Shown: one piece after another, positions 30,675 to 30,757 of the stretch
How the letters are laid out: each line of letters begins with the position of its first letter
Numbering within the stretch: position 1 is the stretch's first letter
Source of the DNA: CAZKMM01 sp964553915
GTDB taxonomy: Bacteria; RBG-13-61-14; DRUE01
Direction of reading: 5' to 3'
Assembly (NCBI GenBank): GCA_964553915.1
Contig: CAZKMM010000017.1
Coordinates: 1 to 30,757 of the forward strand
Length of the DNA stretch: 30,757 bases
The notes under the pieces: model-generated
The model's input: the letters and a program-made list of their open reading frames with translations, nothing else
The model's database searches: none
Told to the model about the DNA's origin: nothing
Translations under genes and position numbers: made by a program

Positions 30675-30757
30675 CCTCCTTCCCCGCCCCTCTTTTGAAC
30701 AATGGGATAAGCAACATTGGTAATATAAGAATTAATTCGTTTTAAATTAGAAAGCAG

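Overview
The window is a draft-assembly piece of a bacterial chromosome: two runs of exactly 100 N, at 14544-14643 and 27799-27898, look like scaffolding placeholders. Gene content points to an anaerobic or facultative bacterium outside the well-studied model groups: a CarD regulator, DUF507, an NfnAB/SudAB-like flavoprotein pair, a flavinylated NosR/NapH-like membrane protein, an archaeal-looking ThyA-like protein and PilZ proteins. I cannot name the phylum from sequence alone. Many coding sequences begin 6-11 bases downstream of a -10 element and have no Shine-Dalgarno site, while others carry strong AAGGAGG sites, so leaderless and SD-led genes coexist.

Region 1 (1-3950) is the most unusual. 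A truncated radical SAM gene and a TetR regulator on the minus strand face a plus-strand unit: a possible 23-aa ORF, a PqqD-like peptide-chaperone gene, a large secreted lipoprotein, a 44-aa peptide gene and a perfect terminator. The 44-aa peptide has a basic YxxPxI leader and a Gly/Ala/Thr-rich tail, so this looks like a candidate modified-peptide (RiPP) system. Region 2 (3981-5930) is a gmd-rmd-like pair for GDP-deoxyhexose, probably GDP-D-rhamnose. Region 3 (5894-14540) holds lipid and redox metabolism: an acyl-CoA ligase with two small membrane-protein genes downstream, a divergent Nfn-like pair, FmdB, a CYTH protein, an acyl-CoA dehydrogenase, a coiled-coil envelope protein and DUF507.

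Region 4 (14651-17884) is an informational block: tRNA-Arg(ACG), terminator, tadA, two tRNA-Ser, SRP RNA, dnaX, recR. The order resembles the tadA-scr-dnaX-yaaK-recR block of Bacillus, but yaaK/ybaB is absent. Region 5 (17877-21899) is minus strand: serS, a cation/calcium exchanger and a ThyA-like gene as one coupled unit, then carD and a small Cys protein. Region 6 (21900-24992) has a 431-base intergenic stretch with RNA-like dyads, a single-domain receiver, a TgpA-like membrane transglutaminase and a zinc-ribbon protein. Region 7 (25024-30757) has tyrS, the FMN-binding ferredoxin-like membrane protein, priA (interrupted by a gap) and two divergently transcribed PilZ genes.
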